Shown here: positions 25,062 to 32,953 of the stretch, piece after piece
How positions within the stretch are numbered: position 1 is the stretch's first letter
How the letters are laid out: each line of letters opens with the position of its first letter
Assembly: GCF_030553055.1 (NCBI RefSeq)
Contig: NZ_CP130713.1
Span: forward strand, 6,324,001 to 6,388,000
Direction: 5' to 3'
Origin: Streptomyces sp. XD-27
GTDB taxonomy: Bacteria; Actinomycetota; Actinomycetes; Streptomycetales; Streptomycetaceae
DNA: 64,000 nt
The notes under the pieces: model-generated
Seen by the model: only the letters and a program-made list of their open reading frames with translations
Told to the model about the DNA's origin: nothing
Database searches by the model: none
Program-made: the position numbers and the translations under genes

Positions 25062-27629
25062 TCAGGAGGATTCCCGGGTCCACGTCTCCGACCCGCAGCC
25101 TTCGCACTCCACCGAACCGTCCGACGGTCCGGTCTCCTCGACCTGGGCGGTGGCTCCGTCGGGTGCGACGTCGATCGTGATCGTGCCGTATGCGCGCAGT
25201 GTTGTGCACGAGTCGGGAAAGTCCTCCCAGATCGGCAGCCTGCCGCGGTAATTGCCGTTACTGCCGGTGAGTTGGACGGTGGAGGGATTGCATCCCGGGT
25301 TCTCCGCGGTGTACGAGCCGGGTCCCGACGAGACGATCCTGACCGAGCCCGTGCTGGTACTCCATACGCCCGCGAGGTCGGTGCTCGCGGATGAGGCCGA
25401 CGGCTGATCGTTCGACTCCTGATGCTCCTTGACGGCGATGCCGCCGATGACGACGGCTGTGACGACGGCGATCACGGCGAGAGCCGAGCTGAGCGCGGAG
25501 GCGCCCGCGGCGGCCGTCGCGGCCGACGCGGCCCCGGCGCTCGCGGCACCCGAGGCGGCGGTGGCGCCCGCCGGTGCCGCGGCCGCGCTGGCCGCGGTAC
25601 CGCCCGCGTCTCCCACGCGCAACAGATGCGACAGGTCACCGTGCCCCGACAGCGCGCCTGTTGGATCGGGCCCCGCCAGCGTGCCTGTCGGGTCGGGTCC
25701 CGCCAGCGTGCCCGTGGGGTCCGGTCCGGCGAGGGCCTGGCCCGTCGGGTCGGGTCCGGCGAGAGTCTGGCCCGTGGGGTCGGGTCCGGCCAGGGTCTGC
25801 CCCGTCGGATCCGGCCCGGCCAGACTCTGCCCCGTCGGATCGGGCCCGGCCAGACTCTGCCCCGTCGGATCGGGCCCGGCCAGCGTGCCCGTGGGGTCGG
25901 GTCCGGCCAGGGTGCCCGTCGGGTCGGGCCCCGCCAGGCTCTGCCCGGTCGGATCGTTCCCGAGCTCGGCCATATGGTCCGTCGCCGCGTCGGGTGGTGT
26001 GCTCTGCGGGGCGACGCCGTCGCCGGATACGTCGGGCGGCCCGGCCGCATCCGGTGACGGCGACGGCGATGGTGACGGTGACGGTGACGGTGACGGAGAC
26101 GGGGCCGGTGACGGCGGCGGCGTGTACTGCTGGGCATTGAGCGCGGCGTCGGCGCCGTGGCCGTCACCCAGCTGCCGCCACAGCACCACCGCCTCGGCCA
26201 GGAGCACCGCGGAGACCACACGCCGGCCGGTCAGCAGGCTCCGGATGCCCTCCTCGTGGGTGAAGTAGGCCATGGCGTTCCTGTCGCCCGCCTGTCGGGC
26301 GGCGACCCAGCCGCGGCCGAGCAGTCGGCCCCACACACCGAACCGCAGCGAGCGGGCCAACGTGGGCGACACGGCCCGGGCGACCATCACCGCGAGGTCC
26401 GGCCGTCCGGCCAGCTCGGCCAGCCGGGCCGCCATCTCCAGCGCCCGGCCGTGGGCGGCGACCTCGGCCGGTGTCGTCGCCGGCTCGGCCGCCCATCGGG
26501 CGAGGTACTCGCACAGCCGGTCGGCGGGGAAGGGGGCGGTGCGCCGCTGCCGCAGCGCGGGAACGACGTCCGGCGCGCAGCGGTACCCGTGCTCCGCGGC
26601 CAGGGCCAGGCCGAGGTCGACCAGGCGGCCGCAGACCGCGGCCGGGTCCGTCACGTCGGCCAGGGTGCCGATGTGCGCCGGGGCCAACTCGGCGTCGCCC
26701 AGCGTCGCCAGCAGCCGCAGGGCGCCCATCGCCGCCGCGTCGAGCTGGTCGAACAGCAGGGGGAGCAGGTCCGCGATCGCGCCGGGGCGCGGCAGCGCCA
26801 CCGCGCCGGACGCGTCGGACCGGGCCAGCCCTGCCGCGCGGAGCAGCAGCAGGGGCCGACCGGCCGCGGCCTGCCACAGCTCGTCGGCACCGGCGCGTTC
26901 GCTCTCGGGTAGGGGCCGGTGCAGCTCCCGGGCGAGCAGCTCCCGACCCGCCGCGCGGTCCAGCCCCTGCACCTCCAGCACCGTGCCGTCGCCGAACAGC
27001 GATCGGTCGTGGCCGGCGAAGACGAACGTCGCGTCCGGGGCCGCGTCCATGAGCTCCCGCAACTGCTCCAGGGACAGGTCGGCGTTGTCGACGTACACGA
27101 CGACCCGCACTCCGGTCATGAGTCGCCGCAGCTCGGCGCCCGACGGGGCGTACCCCGCGGCCTCGTAGCAGGCTTCGAACACCTCCTGGGCCAGGTCCCC
27201 GACGTCCCGGTGGGCCGCGCTCAGGAACACCACGCCGTCCGGCCCCGGTTCCAGGCGCCGCGCCACGTATCGCAGGAGCGTGCTCTTGCCGACCCCCGGC
27301 GGGCCCCACAGCTGGACCGGGCCGCCCGCCCGGACGGCGTCGGCCAGCGCCGCGGCCTCGGCGTCCCGGCCCAGCGGGTCGCGCTCCCGCCGCGGCAGCA
27401 GCTCGACCCGCCCCCGGCGCTCCGGCCGGGGGCGCTCCCCGCCCACCAGCAGGGTCACGGTGGAACCGTGCTGCGCGTCGACCACCACATTGTGATCGCC
27501 CGCGATCACGGGCCCCGCCGCGTTCCCGCCGACGTCTATCCGGTGCACGGTTCGCGCGCTCCCGTCCGGAGCCTCCCCGTCGGGGCCGTTCGCCGCTCCG
27601 ACTGCATCGTCCGCGTCTTCCATCGCCAC
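25062..27629 (-). CDS. membrane-anchored STAND NTPase with N-terminal amyloid-like motif
   Basis: 855 residues. Order: a short motif (VHRIDVGGNAAGPVIAGDHN, about 29-48, then VVVDAQHGSTVTLL); a STAND/AAA NTPase with P-loop GPPGVGKS (109-116), Walker B-like VVVYVDNAD and FVFAGHD; an arm of helical repeats to about residue 490; a Pro-Ser run; about eleven AGPDPTG-type repeats (near 560-680); an Ala-rich stretch; one membrane helix (ALAVIAVVTAVVIGGIAV); and a C-terminal extracytoplasmic beta domain with two cysteine pairs (PGCNP/DSCTT, VECEGCG). STAND proteins are ATP-driven switches that oligomerise on ligand sensing. It is first in the operon with the adaptor (30-nt gap) and kinase. GTG 27629 or ATG 27623 may be the start. 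Confidence 0.82.
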   Translation of the reverse strand: MAMEDADDAVGAANGPDGEAPDGSARTVHRIDVGGNAAGPVIAGDHNVVVDAQHGSTVTLLVGGERPRPERRGRVELLPRRERDPLGRDAEAAALADAVRAGGPVQLWGPPGVGKSTLLRYVARRLEPGPDGVVFLSAAHRDVGDLAQEVFEACYEAAGYAPSGAELRRLMTGVRVVVYVDNADLSLEQLRELMDAAPDATFVFAGHDRSLFGDGTVLEVQGLDRAAGRELLARELHRPLPESERAGADELWQAAAGRPLLLLRAAGLARSDASGAVALPRPGAIADLLPLLFDQLDAAAMGALRLLATLGDAELAPAHIGTLADVTDPAAVCGRLVDLGLALAAEHGYRCAPDVVPALRQRRTAPFPADRLCEYLARWAAEPATTPAEVAAHGRALEMAARLAELAGRPDLAVMVARAVSPTLARSLRFGVWGRLLGRGWVAARQAGDRNAMAYFTHEEGIRSLLTGRRVVSAVLLAEAVVLWRQLGDGHGADAALNAQQYTPPPSPAPSPSPSPSPSPSPSPSPDAAGPPDVSGDGVAPQSTPPDAATDHMAELGNDPTGQSLAGPDPTGTLAGPDPTGTLAGPDPTGQSLAGPDPTGQSLAGPDPTGQTLAGPDPTGQTLAGPDPTGQALAGPDPTGTLAGPDPTGTLAGPDPTGALSGHGDLSHLLRVGDAGGTAASAAAAPAGATAASGAASAGAASAATAAAGASALSSALAVIAVVTAVVIGGIAVKEHQESNDQPSASSASTDLAGVWSTSTGSVRIVSSGPGSYTAENPGCNPSTVQLTGSNGNYRGRLPIWEDFPDSCTTLRAYGTITIDVAPDGATAQVEETGPSDGSVECEGCGSETWTRESS
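25650..25965 (-). repeat. in-frame 30/33-bp tandem repeats coding AGPDPTG(QSL/TL)
   Basis: About eleven head-to-tail units alternate between 30 and 33 bp, coding AGPDPTGTL or AGPDPTGQSL within the STAND protein. Units are nearly identical at DNA level, so the array is recently expanded and likely variable in number. It lies just cytoplasmic of the membrane helix and acts as a spacer or interaction stalk. Confidence 0.8.
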
Positions 27630-27737
27630 ACCACTCTCCCCGTCGCGGAGCAGGTGACCGCCCCCTGGCGGCCCAGCGCCACGCTAATGACCGCCACTGG
27701 CGGCAATACCGTCACACGACTGTTTTCCGCTCACTTC

Positions 27738-27793
27738 CTCGCTGGGCGAAGGACTTCCTCGCCGGGCGACTTCCTCGCTAGGCGAAGGCGATG
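27738..27793. repeat. tandem repeat spanning the stop codon of the Crp-type gene
   Basis: Three units of CTTCCTCGCTGGGCGA (spacing about 20 and 16 bp) run from the intergenic region into the 3' end of the leftward Crp gene. The third unit carries its TAG stop (27778-27780). Confidence 0.7.
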
Positions 27794-28506
27794 CTGCTCA
27801 ACAGGGCGAGGTCGTCCACCCTGATGCTGCGGTAGCCCGTGGAGACCACGCCCGTCTGCCGGAGCCTGCGCAGCGCCTTGTGCACGGTCGGCTCCGCCGC
27901 GCCGGACAGCGCGGCCAACTCCGGCTGCGTGATCGGCCAGTGGATCACCGCTCCCTCGCCGGCCCGCTCCCCGTACGTCATCGCGATCTGGTGCAGCACC
28001 CGGGCCAGCCGGGTGGCGGCGTCGCATCCGGTGAAGTCGATGCGATGGGCGTTCGCGACGCGGAGTTTGGACACGATGGACGCGTTGACCGCGTGCGCGA
28101 TCGCGGGGTCGCGCCGCATGCAGTCCAGGAAGTCGCCGCGCGTGACGACCCGGGCGACGACGGGCCCGCAGGTGGCGACCGTCGCCGACCGGGGCCGGCC
28201 GTCCACGGCGGCGAGTTCGCCGACCAGGTCCCCGCCCATCCGGACCGCCAGCAGGGCGTCCCGGCCGTCGTCGGTGCGACCCGTCGCCTTGACCACTCCG
28301 TCCAGCAGGATCAGGACGAAGGTCGTCCGCTCGGACTCCCGTATGAGCACGCGGTCGGCCGGGTACCGCGCCTGGGCGCCCAGGGCCAGCAGCCGGTCGC
28401 GCGCGGCCGGGGCGACCCCGCCCAGCAGGCTCGACCGCGGCCAGCTCCACCCCTCGCGGGGCCGCTGCCCGGCCGCGCCCCGGTCCGGATCTCTTCCACC
28501 CGTCAT
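27778..28506 (-). CDS. Crp/Fnr-type cyclic-nucleotide-binding regulator
   Basis: 242 residues. The cNMP-binding barrel shows an intact phosphate-binding cassette: GGDLVGELAAVDGRPRSATV (92-110) with E97 and R106, the residues that hold ribose and phosphate in CRP. A long helix and a C-terminal winged helix follow (ITQPELAALSGAAEPTVHK, then LRRLRQTGVVS). It is divergent from the nucleotidyl-cyclase-like gene (168 nt apart) and in line with the STAND-adaptor-kinase operon, whose first gene begins 148 nt downstream. A cyclase beside its receptor suggests a local second-messenger circuit. The Crp binding site may be the palindrome at 28617. Confidence 0.88.
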   Translation of the reverse strand: MTGGRDPDRGAAGQRPREGWSWPRSSLLGGVAPAARDRLLALGAQARYPADRVLIRESERTTFVLILLDGVVKATGRTDDGRDALLAVRMGGDLVGELAAVDGRPRSATVATCGPVVARVVTRGDFLDCMRRDPAIAHAVNASIVSKLRVANAHRIDFTGCDAATRLARVLHQIAMTYGERAGEGAVIHWPITQPELAALSGAAEPTVHKALRRLRQTGVVSTGYRSIRVDDLALLSSIAFA

Positions 28507-28616
28507 CCCGAGTCCCCCGTCTACGAGATGGCCCCGCGGCCGGATCCAGTATTGCGACGGGATCTCCAGCCTTCAATCGGGGTGACATGGGAATTCGGGC
28601 GCGAGGAGCCCTTGCC

Positions 28617-28627
28617 GTGACCGTCAC
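28617..28627. promoter_or_regulatory. GTGAC-C-GTCAC palindrome between crp-type and cyclase-type genes
   Basis: A perfect 5-bp inverted repeat lies 47 nt before the cyclase-like start codon. Its GTGA half-site matches the consensus half of Crp operators, although the spacing is much shorter than classic TGTGA-N6-TCACA. Candidate operator only. Confidence 0.35.
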
Positions 28628-28674
28628 CGACGGATAGGGGAATACGAGTCCGGCCACCGCACCAGGAGGACCGT

Positions 28675-29403
28675 ATGGGACAAGAGTTGGAATACCGGGC
28701 CTTGTTGGCCGTCGACATCGAGCATTCCGCGGGACGCGGCAACGTCGCGTTCCAGCAGATCCGCGGCGTCCTTTCGGCGGCGCTGCGCGAGTCGTTCGAA
28801 GAGAGCGGGATCGACTGGGAGGCATGCCTGCGCGACAGTCTGGGCGACGGCATACGGGTGGCCGCGCCGGCCGGAGTGCGCAAGACCCGGCTGATCCACC
28901 CGCTGGTACACGAGCTCGAGGTCCGCCTCCGCGCCCACAACCGCAACGCGGGGCCGGCGACCCGGATCCGCGTCCGGATCGCCCTGCACGCGGGCGACGT
29001 CTGCCTCGGCCCGGGCGGCGAGTTCACCGGCCGGCCGCTCGAGGTCCTCGCCCGGCTCCTCGACGCGGCTCCGCTGCGCGACGCCCTGGCGGCGGCTCCG
29101 GAGACCGTGCCCGCCGCGCTCCTCGTCTCGCGGCACTTCTACGACGAGACGGTTCGACACGGTTATCCCGGAATCGATCCGGACACCTTTCGCAAAATCA
29201 CCGTCACCGAGAAGGAATACACCGCGGACGCCTGGCTCCACCTGACGGGATACGCGGCGGTTCCGCCGGCGCCCGCACCCGGCGGCGATCCCGGCCAACG
29301 AGCCCCGGGGCACTCGAAGATGGTCAACAAAGCCTCGGGGAACGGTGTCGTCTACGCGACGCAGAACGGCACCCAGAACATCACCATCAACGGAAAGGCA
29401 TGA
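28675..29403 (+). CDS. class III nucleotidyl-cyclase-like protein with C-terminal amyloid-like tail
   Basis: 242 residues, ATG with CAGGAGGACC upstream. The cyclase fold is recognised by LLAVDIEHSAGRG (metal Asp D14), LRDSLGDGIRVAAP (second metal Asp D58 in GDG), RIRVRIALHAGDVCLG and FTGRPLEVLARLLDAA. In the last the transition-state Arg (R127) is kept but the usual Asn is replaced by Glu, so activity or substrate may differ from adenylate cyclase. After a Pro/Gly linker the protein ends with SKMVNKASGNGVVYATQNGT then QNITINGKA, a Gly/Asn-rich beta motif like those of the adaptor and STAND proteins. It is divergent from the Crp-type receptor gene. It probably belongs to NTPase-linked conflict signalling; this is inference. 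Confidence 0.75.
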   Translation: MGQELEYRALLAVDIEHSAGRGNVAFQQIRGVLSAALRESFEESGIDWEACLRDSLGDGIRVAAPAGVRKTRLIHPLVHELEVRLRAHNRNAGPATRIRVRIALHAGDVCLGPGGEFTGRPLEVLARLLDAAPLRDALAAAPETVPAALLVSRHFYDETVRHGYPGIDPDTFRKITVTEKEYTADAWLHLTGYAAVPPAPAPGGDPGQRAPGHSKMVNKASGNGVVYATQNGTQNITINGKA

Positions 29404-29413
29404 AGGAGCGCTC

Positions 29414-29482
29414 GTGAACGACGAGCTGGCCGTGCCGGCGGAAGCGGGTGCCGCGGCTCCCGGGAGCCGTGACCCGCCGCCG
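29414..29482 (+). pseudogene. start of a truncated gene behind the cyclase-like gene
   Basis: AAGGAG lies 5 nt before a GTG at 29414, 10 nt after the cyclase stop. The frame (MNDELAVPAEAGAAAPGSRD) has good codon bias but soon runs antisense into the 3' end of the metallopeptidase gene. It looks like the beginning of a lost second operon gene. A perfect 16-bp palindrome (CGGCTCCCGGGAGCCG, 29454-29469) at the junction may end both transcripts. Confidence 0.4.
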
Positions 29483-30202
29483 TCAGCGGACGACGTCCGG
29501 GAGGCAGGCCCGCACGCCCGACTCCGCGCCCCGGCTGAACGACGCGATGCGCTCGGACGCGTCTCCGTGGTCCGTGGTGTCGGTCCACGGCGTCGCGTCC
29601 GCCAGCGCGGCCAGCGCCTGCGCCAGCTCCCGCGTGTCGCCCTCCTCGATGCGGAGGGTGCCGTCCCGCGCGGCCCCGAAGAGCGCCGCCCCCGCCAGGC
29701 AGTCCGCCTGCAACTCGCCCGCCAGGCTGACCAGTTCCTCGTTGAGTCGGCTCTGGATGGCGTGCCCCCACTCGTGGGCGATCACCAGATAGACCCATGC
29801 GTCGCCCATCCGGTGCCCCTGCCGCATCAGGTCCAGGTCCCAGGCGACGTAGTCCCCGGCGGGGCAGTAGACGGCGTTGTCGTCGGGCAGCGGCTCGTCG
29901 CCGCACAGGGGGACGTCCGGGGCGGCGCCGTCGTACGCGCCCGACACCTGGGGCGAGCGGTACCCGCCGGTGAACAGCTCGGTCCAGTGGGCCGACCAGA
30001 AGCCGTCGGTCGCCCGTACCGCCGCGTCGATGTCGTCCTCGACCGTCTCGTCGCCGCCCGGCGGGGACGGCGGCGCCGGGCTGGTGGTGCCGCCGGGGGA
30101 GCGCGGGGTCCCGCCACCGCCGCCGTCGCCGCAGCCGGTCAGCAGCAGCGCGAGGGCGGCGACGAGCGCGGTCGGCACCGTCACATACCAGCGAGCAGCC
30201 AT
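29483..30202 (-). CDS. neutral zinc metallopeptidase lipoprotein
   Basis: 239 residues from the ATG at 30202 with GGAGG 6 nt upstream; upstream codons of the open frame are ignored. It has a lipoprotein signal with LLTGC (lipidated C24), then a Gly/Pro/Thr linker. The catalytic domain belongs to the YpfJ/neutral zinc metallopeptidase group: DDNAVYCPAGDYVAWD, then YLVIAHEWGHAIQSRL with HExxH zinc ligands near residue 143, and LQADCLAGAALFGA, whose D/E downstream is the usual third ligand region. It should be anchored outside the membrane. It is convergent with the cyclase-like gene and may be an independent gene or the end point of a rearrangement. Confidence 0.85.
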   Translation of the reverse strand: MAARWYVTVPTALVAALALLLTGCGDGGGGGTPRSPGGTTSPAPPSPPGGDETVEDDIDAAVRATDGFWSAHWTELFTGGYRSPQVSGAYDGAAPDVPLCGDEPLPDDNAVYCPAGDYVAWDLDLMRQGHRMGDAWVYLVIAHEWGHAIQSRLNEELVSLAGELQADCLAGAALFGAARDGTLRIEEGDTRELAQALAALADATPWTDTTDHGDASERIASFSRGAESGVRACLPDVVR

Positions 30203-30316
30203 GGCGGCCTCCGGGACGGCGCGGATGGGCGGCACTGCTCCCACAGAACCCGCGAGCCGTCATGATCGCAACGCCTGACCGCCGAGATCCACACGGACGA
30301 GCGCGGCGCCCTGGGC

Positions 30317-31051
30317 TCAGAGCTCCGGCGGGCCGTTGCGGATCAGGTCGTCCGCCGGGTCGTTGACCGGCTGCGGCGTCCCGGTGAGGTCCATGACGAA
30401 CAGCGGCACCAGCAACTGGTCGGCGCGGTCGCGGGCGTCCTTCGCGTAGCCCGCCAGGGAGAAGAACACCGCGACGGCGGAGTCGTTGAGCCCGTTCAGC
30501 CACAGGCACTCGATCGCGCGGACCGCCGTGGGGCGGGTCGTCGGGTCGACCCGGGCGACCAGCCCGGGACCGCGCAGATCGACGCCGGTGGCCGCGTGGT
30601 CCGCGGTCCGGCGCGCACCGTCGAAGCCGAGCCAGCGCAGATAGAGCGCGGCGCCCGTGACCGCGTCCCGTGCCGTACGGATCGTCACCGGGCGGAAGGC
30701 GGGGCGCAGCACGCCGGTGCCGGCCGCCGGCCCCGCCGCCGGGAGCCCGCCTCCCGCGCCTGCCGGGTCCTCGTCGGACGCGGGCTCGGGGGCGGGAGCC
30801 ACCGGCACCCGGACGACCGTGCCGCAGGGGCAGCCCACCTCGGGTTGGGGCCAGTCGTCCCGCCGTCCGCAGCCGGTGCAGCGGACGGTTACCCAGCAGT
30901 TGTCCCAGGTGCGGTGGTCCACGACCTCGGGCGCGCCGTCGCGCAGGACGGGCAGGGTCAGCGGGGCGCCGCACGCGCACGGGAACGTGGGCGGCGTGAA
31001 CGACTGCTCGCGGCGGCACCGGGGGCAGCGCACCGGCACACTGTCTGTCAT
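30317..31051 (-). CDS. Zn-ribbon protein with degenerate Mrr-like restriction-endonuclease fold
   Basis: 244 residues from the ATG at 31051 with GGAG 7 nt upstream. Two zinc ribbons lie at the N-terminus: VRCPRC...CACG (residues 7-28) and VRCTGCGRR...GCPCG (about 55-80). The C-terminal domain (ALYLRWLGFDGARRTADHAA, TGVDLRGPGLVARVDP, AVAVFFSLAGYAKDARDRA) follows the Mrr/PD-(D/E)xK layout: D before the second strand, then the strand that should carry QxK. Here it reads VARVD, so the catalytic lysine is missing. It may bind nucleic acid without cutting, or be an inactive subunit. It is transcribed toward the metallopeptidase, 115 nt away. Confidence 0.65.
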   Translation of the reverse strand: MTDSVPVRCPRCRREQSFTPPTFPCACGAPLTLPVLRDGAPEVVDHRTWDNCWVTVRCTGCGRRDDWPQPEVGCPCGTVVRVPVAPAPEPASDEDPAGAGGGLPAAGPAAGTGVLRPAFRPVTIRTARDAVTGAALYLRWLGFDGARRTADHAATGVDLRGPGLVARVDPTTRPTAVRAIECLWLNGLNDSAVAVFFSLAGYAKDARDRADQLLVPLFVMDLTGTPQPVNDPADDLIRNGPPEL

Positions 31052-31250
31052 CTGCGGCTCCAGGACGGCTCCATGGACGGGGAAGGTGCTTCCCATGCTC
31101 CCGGATGCACGACGCCACGGAAGGGGGTTCGTCCCAATCCGTGGCGGCAGGGTGGCGCTGCGTGAAGCGGTGCGGAGCGGCCGTGGTAGCCGTCCGACGG
31201 CGCGAGGCTGCGTGCGACAGGACGTTCGCGCCGCCGGACGGATCTTGAGC

Positions 31251-31274
31251 GGGACCGGTGAGGGAGCCGGTCCC
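31251..31274 (-). terminator. hairpin downstream of catalase
   Basis: GGGACCGG-N8-CCGGTCCC is a perfect 8-bp stem, 32 nt beyond the catalase stop. Confidence 0.65.
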
Positions 31275-31306
31275 TGGCTGGTGGTGTGAGTCCTCGTCTT
31301 GTGGCG

Positions 31307-32764
31307 TCAGTCCTCGCGGAGTTCGCGGACGGCGGCGTCCACGCGCTTGCCGTAGTCGGCGTCGGCGGCGTGGAAGTGGGCGAGGTTCTTCTCGATCACG
31401 TCGTCCCGGGTGACCTGGGAGAGGCTGCCCGCGATGTTGGCGACCAGGCGCTGCTTCTCCTCTTCCGACATCAGCCGGTACAGCTCGCCCGCCTGGAAGA
31501 AGTCGTCGTCCTTGGTGTGGGCGGGTGCGGCGTGGGTGCCGGTCCAGCCGGAGACGGCGAGCGGGGCGGACAGCGGCTGGTCCGTCTGGGCGGGGCCGTC
31601 GTAGGAGTTGGGCTCGTAGTTCTTGGCGTGGCGGCCCTGGCCGTTGGTCGCCATGAAGCCGTCCCGGCCGTAGTTGTCGGCGGTGGTCGCCTTGGGCGCG
31701 TTGACCGGCAGCTGGGTGTGGTTGACGCCCAGGCGGTAGCGGTGCGCGTCGGCGTAGGCGAAGAGGCGGCCCTGGAGCATCTTGTCGGGGGAGGGGCCGA
31801 TGCCGGGCACGAAGTTGTTCGGCGAGAACGCGGCCTGCTCGACCTCGGCGAAGACGTTGTCCGGGTTGCGGTCCAGGACCAGGCGGCCGACCCGGCGCAG
31901 CGGGTAGTCCGCGTGCGGCCACACCTTGGTGAGGTCGAACGGGTTGAAGCGGTAGTCCGCCGCCTCGGCCGCGGGCATCACCTGCACGTACACCGTCCAC
32001 GACGGGTACACCCCGCGCTCGATGGACTGGACGAGGTCCCGCTGGTGGCTGTTGGCGTCCCGGCCGACCGTCTCGGCGGCCTGCTCGGCGGACAGGCAGC
32101 GGATGCCCTGGTTGGTCTTGAAGTGGTACTTGACGAAGAAGGCCTCACCCTCGGCGTTCGTCCACTGGTAGGTGTGCGAGCCGTAGCCGTTCATGTGCCG
32201 GTACGAGGCCGGTATGCCGCGGTCGCCGAAGAGCCAGGTGATCTGGTGGGTGGCCTCCGGGGCGTGGGCCCAGAAGTCCCAGACGTTGTCCGGCTCCTGC
32301 ACGCCCGTGAACGGGTCGCGCTTCTGGGAGTGGATGAAGTCCGGGAACTTGATCGGGTCCTTGATGAAGAAGACCGGGGTGTTGTTGCCGACGAGGTCGT
32401 AGTTGCCCTCTTCGGTGTAGAACTTGACCGCGAAGCCGCGCGGGTCGCGTACGGCGTCGGCGCCGCCGAGGTTGTCCGCGACGGTGGAGAAGCGCAGGAA
32501 CACCTCGGTGCGCTTGCCGACGGTGCCGAGGAAGGCGGCGCGGGTGACGTCGGTGACGTCGTCGGTCACCTCGAAGTGGCCGTACGCGCCGGAGCCGCGG
32601 GCGTGCACGACGCGCTCCGGGATGCGCTCGCGGTTGAAGCGGGCGAGCTTCTCCAGAAGGTGCTGGTCCTGGAGGAGGAGCGGGCCGCCGAGGCCGGCGG
32701 TGGCGGAGTTCTGATTGTCGGCGACGGGGGCGCCCGACTCAGTTGTCAGCGTGTGCTTTGGCAT
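31307..32764 (-). CDS. katA: monofunctional haem catalase
   Basis: 485 residues, the length of small-subunit clade 3 catalases. The active-site His (H54) is in [14 protein letters not shown], the distal Asn in [15 protein letters not shown], and the haem-ligand Tyr in [15 protein letters not shown]. The start ATG has GGAAGG upstream. It removes hydrogen peroxide. Its position beside Gcl/GlxR/Hyi and the urate genes fits detoxification of the peroxide made by uricase. The promoter (TTGACA-N18-TAGTGT on the minus strand) is followed by a TTCC-N7-GGA(A) operator like those of the allantoin genes, so AllR-type control is likely, unlike the usual PerR/CatR control. Confidence 0.95.
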   Translation of the reverse strand: MPKHTLTTESGAPVADNQNSATAGLGGPLLLQDQHLLEKLARFNRERIPERVVHARGSGAYGHFEVTDDVTDVTRAAFLGTVGKRTEVFLRFSTVADNLGGADAVRDPRGFAVKFYTEEGNYDLVGNNTPVFFIKDPIKFPDFIHSQKRDPFTGVQEPDNVWDFWAHAPEATHQITWLFGDRGIPASYRHMNGYGSHTYQWTNAEGEAFFVKYHFKTNQGIRCLSAEQAAETVGRDANSHQRDLVQSIERGVYPSWTVYVQVMPAAEAADYRFNPFDLTKVWPHADYPLRRVGRLVLDRNPDNVFAEVEQAAFSPNNFVPGIGPSPDKMLQGRLFAYADAHRYRLGVNHTQLPVNAPKATTADNYGRDGFMATNGQGRHAKNYEPNSYDGPAQTDQPLSAPLAVSGWTGTHAAPAHTKDDDFFQAGELYRLMSEEEKQRLVANIAGSLSQVTRDDVIEKNLAHFHAADADYGKRVDAAVRELRED

Positions 32765-32802
32765 GGCGGACCTTCCGTGACTACTGCCCTGCGGTAGCGC
32801 GT

Positions 32803-32846
32803 TTCCGTATCGCGGACACTAGGGATTACTTCAACAAAATGTCAAT
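32803..32846 (-). promoter_or_regulatory. catalase promoter with AllR-type operator
   Basis: On the minus strand TTGACA and TAGTGT lie 18 nt apart. Directly downstream is TTCCGTATCGCGGAC (32803-32817 on the plus strand), sharing 14 of 15 bases with the hyi operator at 36466. Confidence 0.65.
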
Positions 32847-32953
32847 GGTCGAGGGTGCCGCCCGGCGGCACTTTGGGCGCGACGGGACAGGTCAGCGCCG
32901 CCGGGCGGAACTCGGGGGAGGGCCCGCCGTCGAGGGCGGCCCTCAGGGGGCGG

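Noticed and set aside
24000..25209. Second ORF frame over the kinase gene (521 codons)
   Set aside because: It is an out-of-phase shadow of kinase and adaptor; no conserved motif.
25650..25965. Regular 30/33-bp repeats resembling a CRISPR array
   Set aside because: Units are head-to-tail without unique spacers, in frame and coding AGPDPTG repeats inside the STAND gene; no cas genes.
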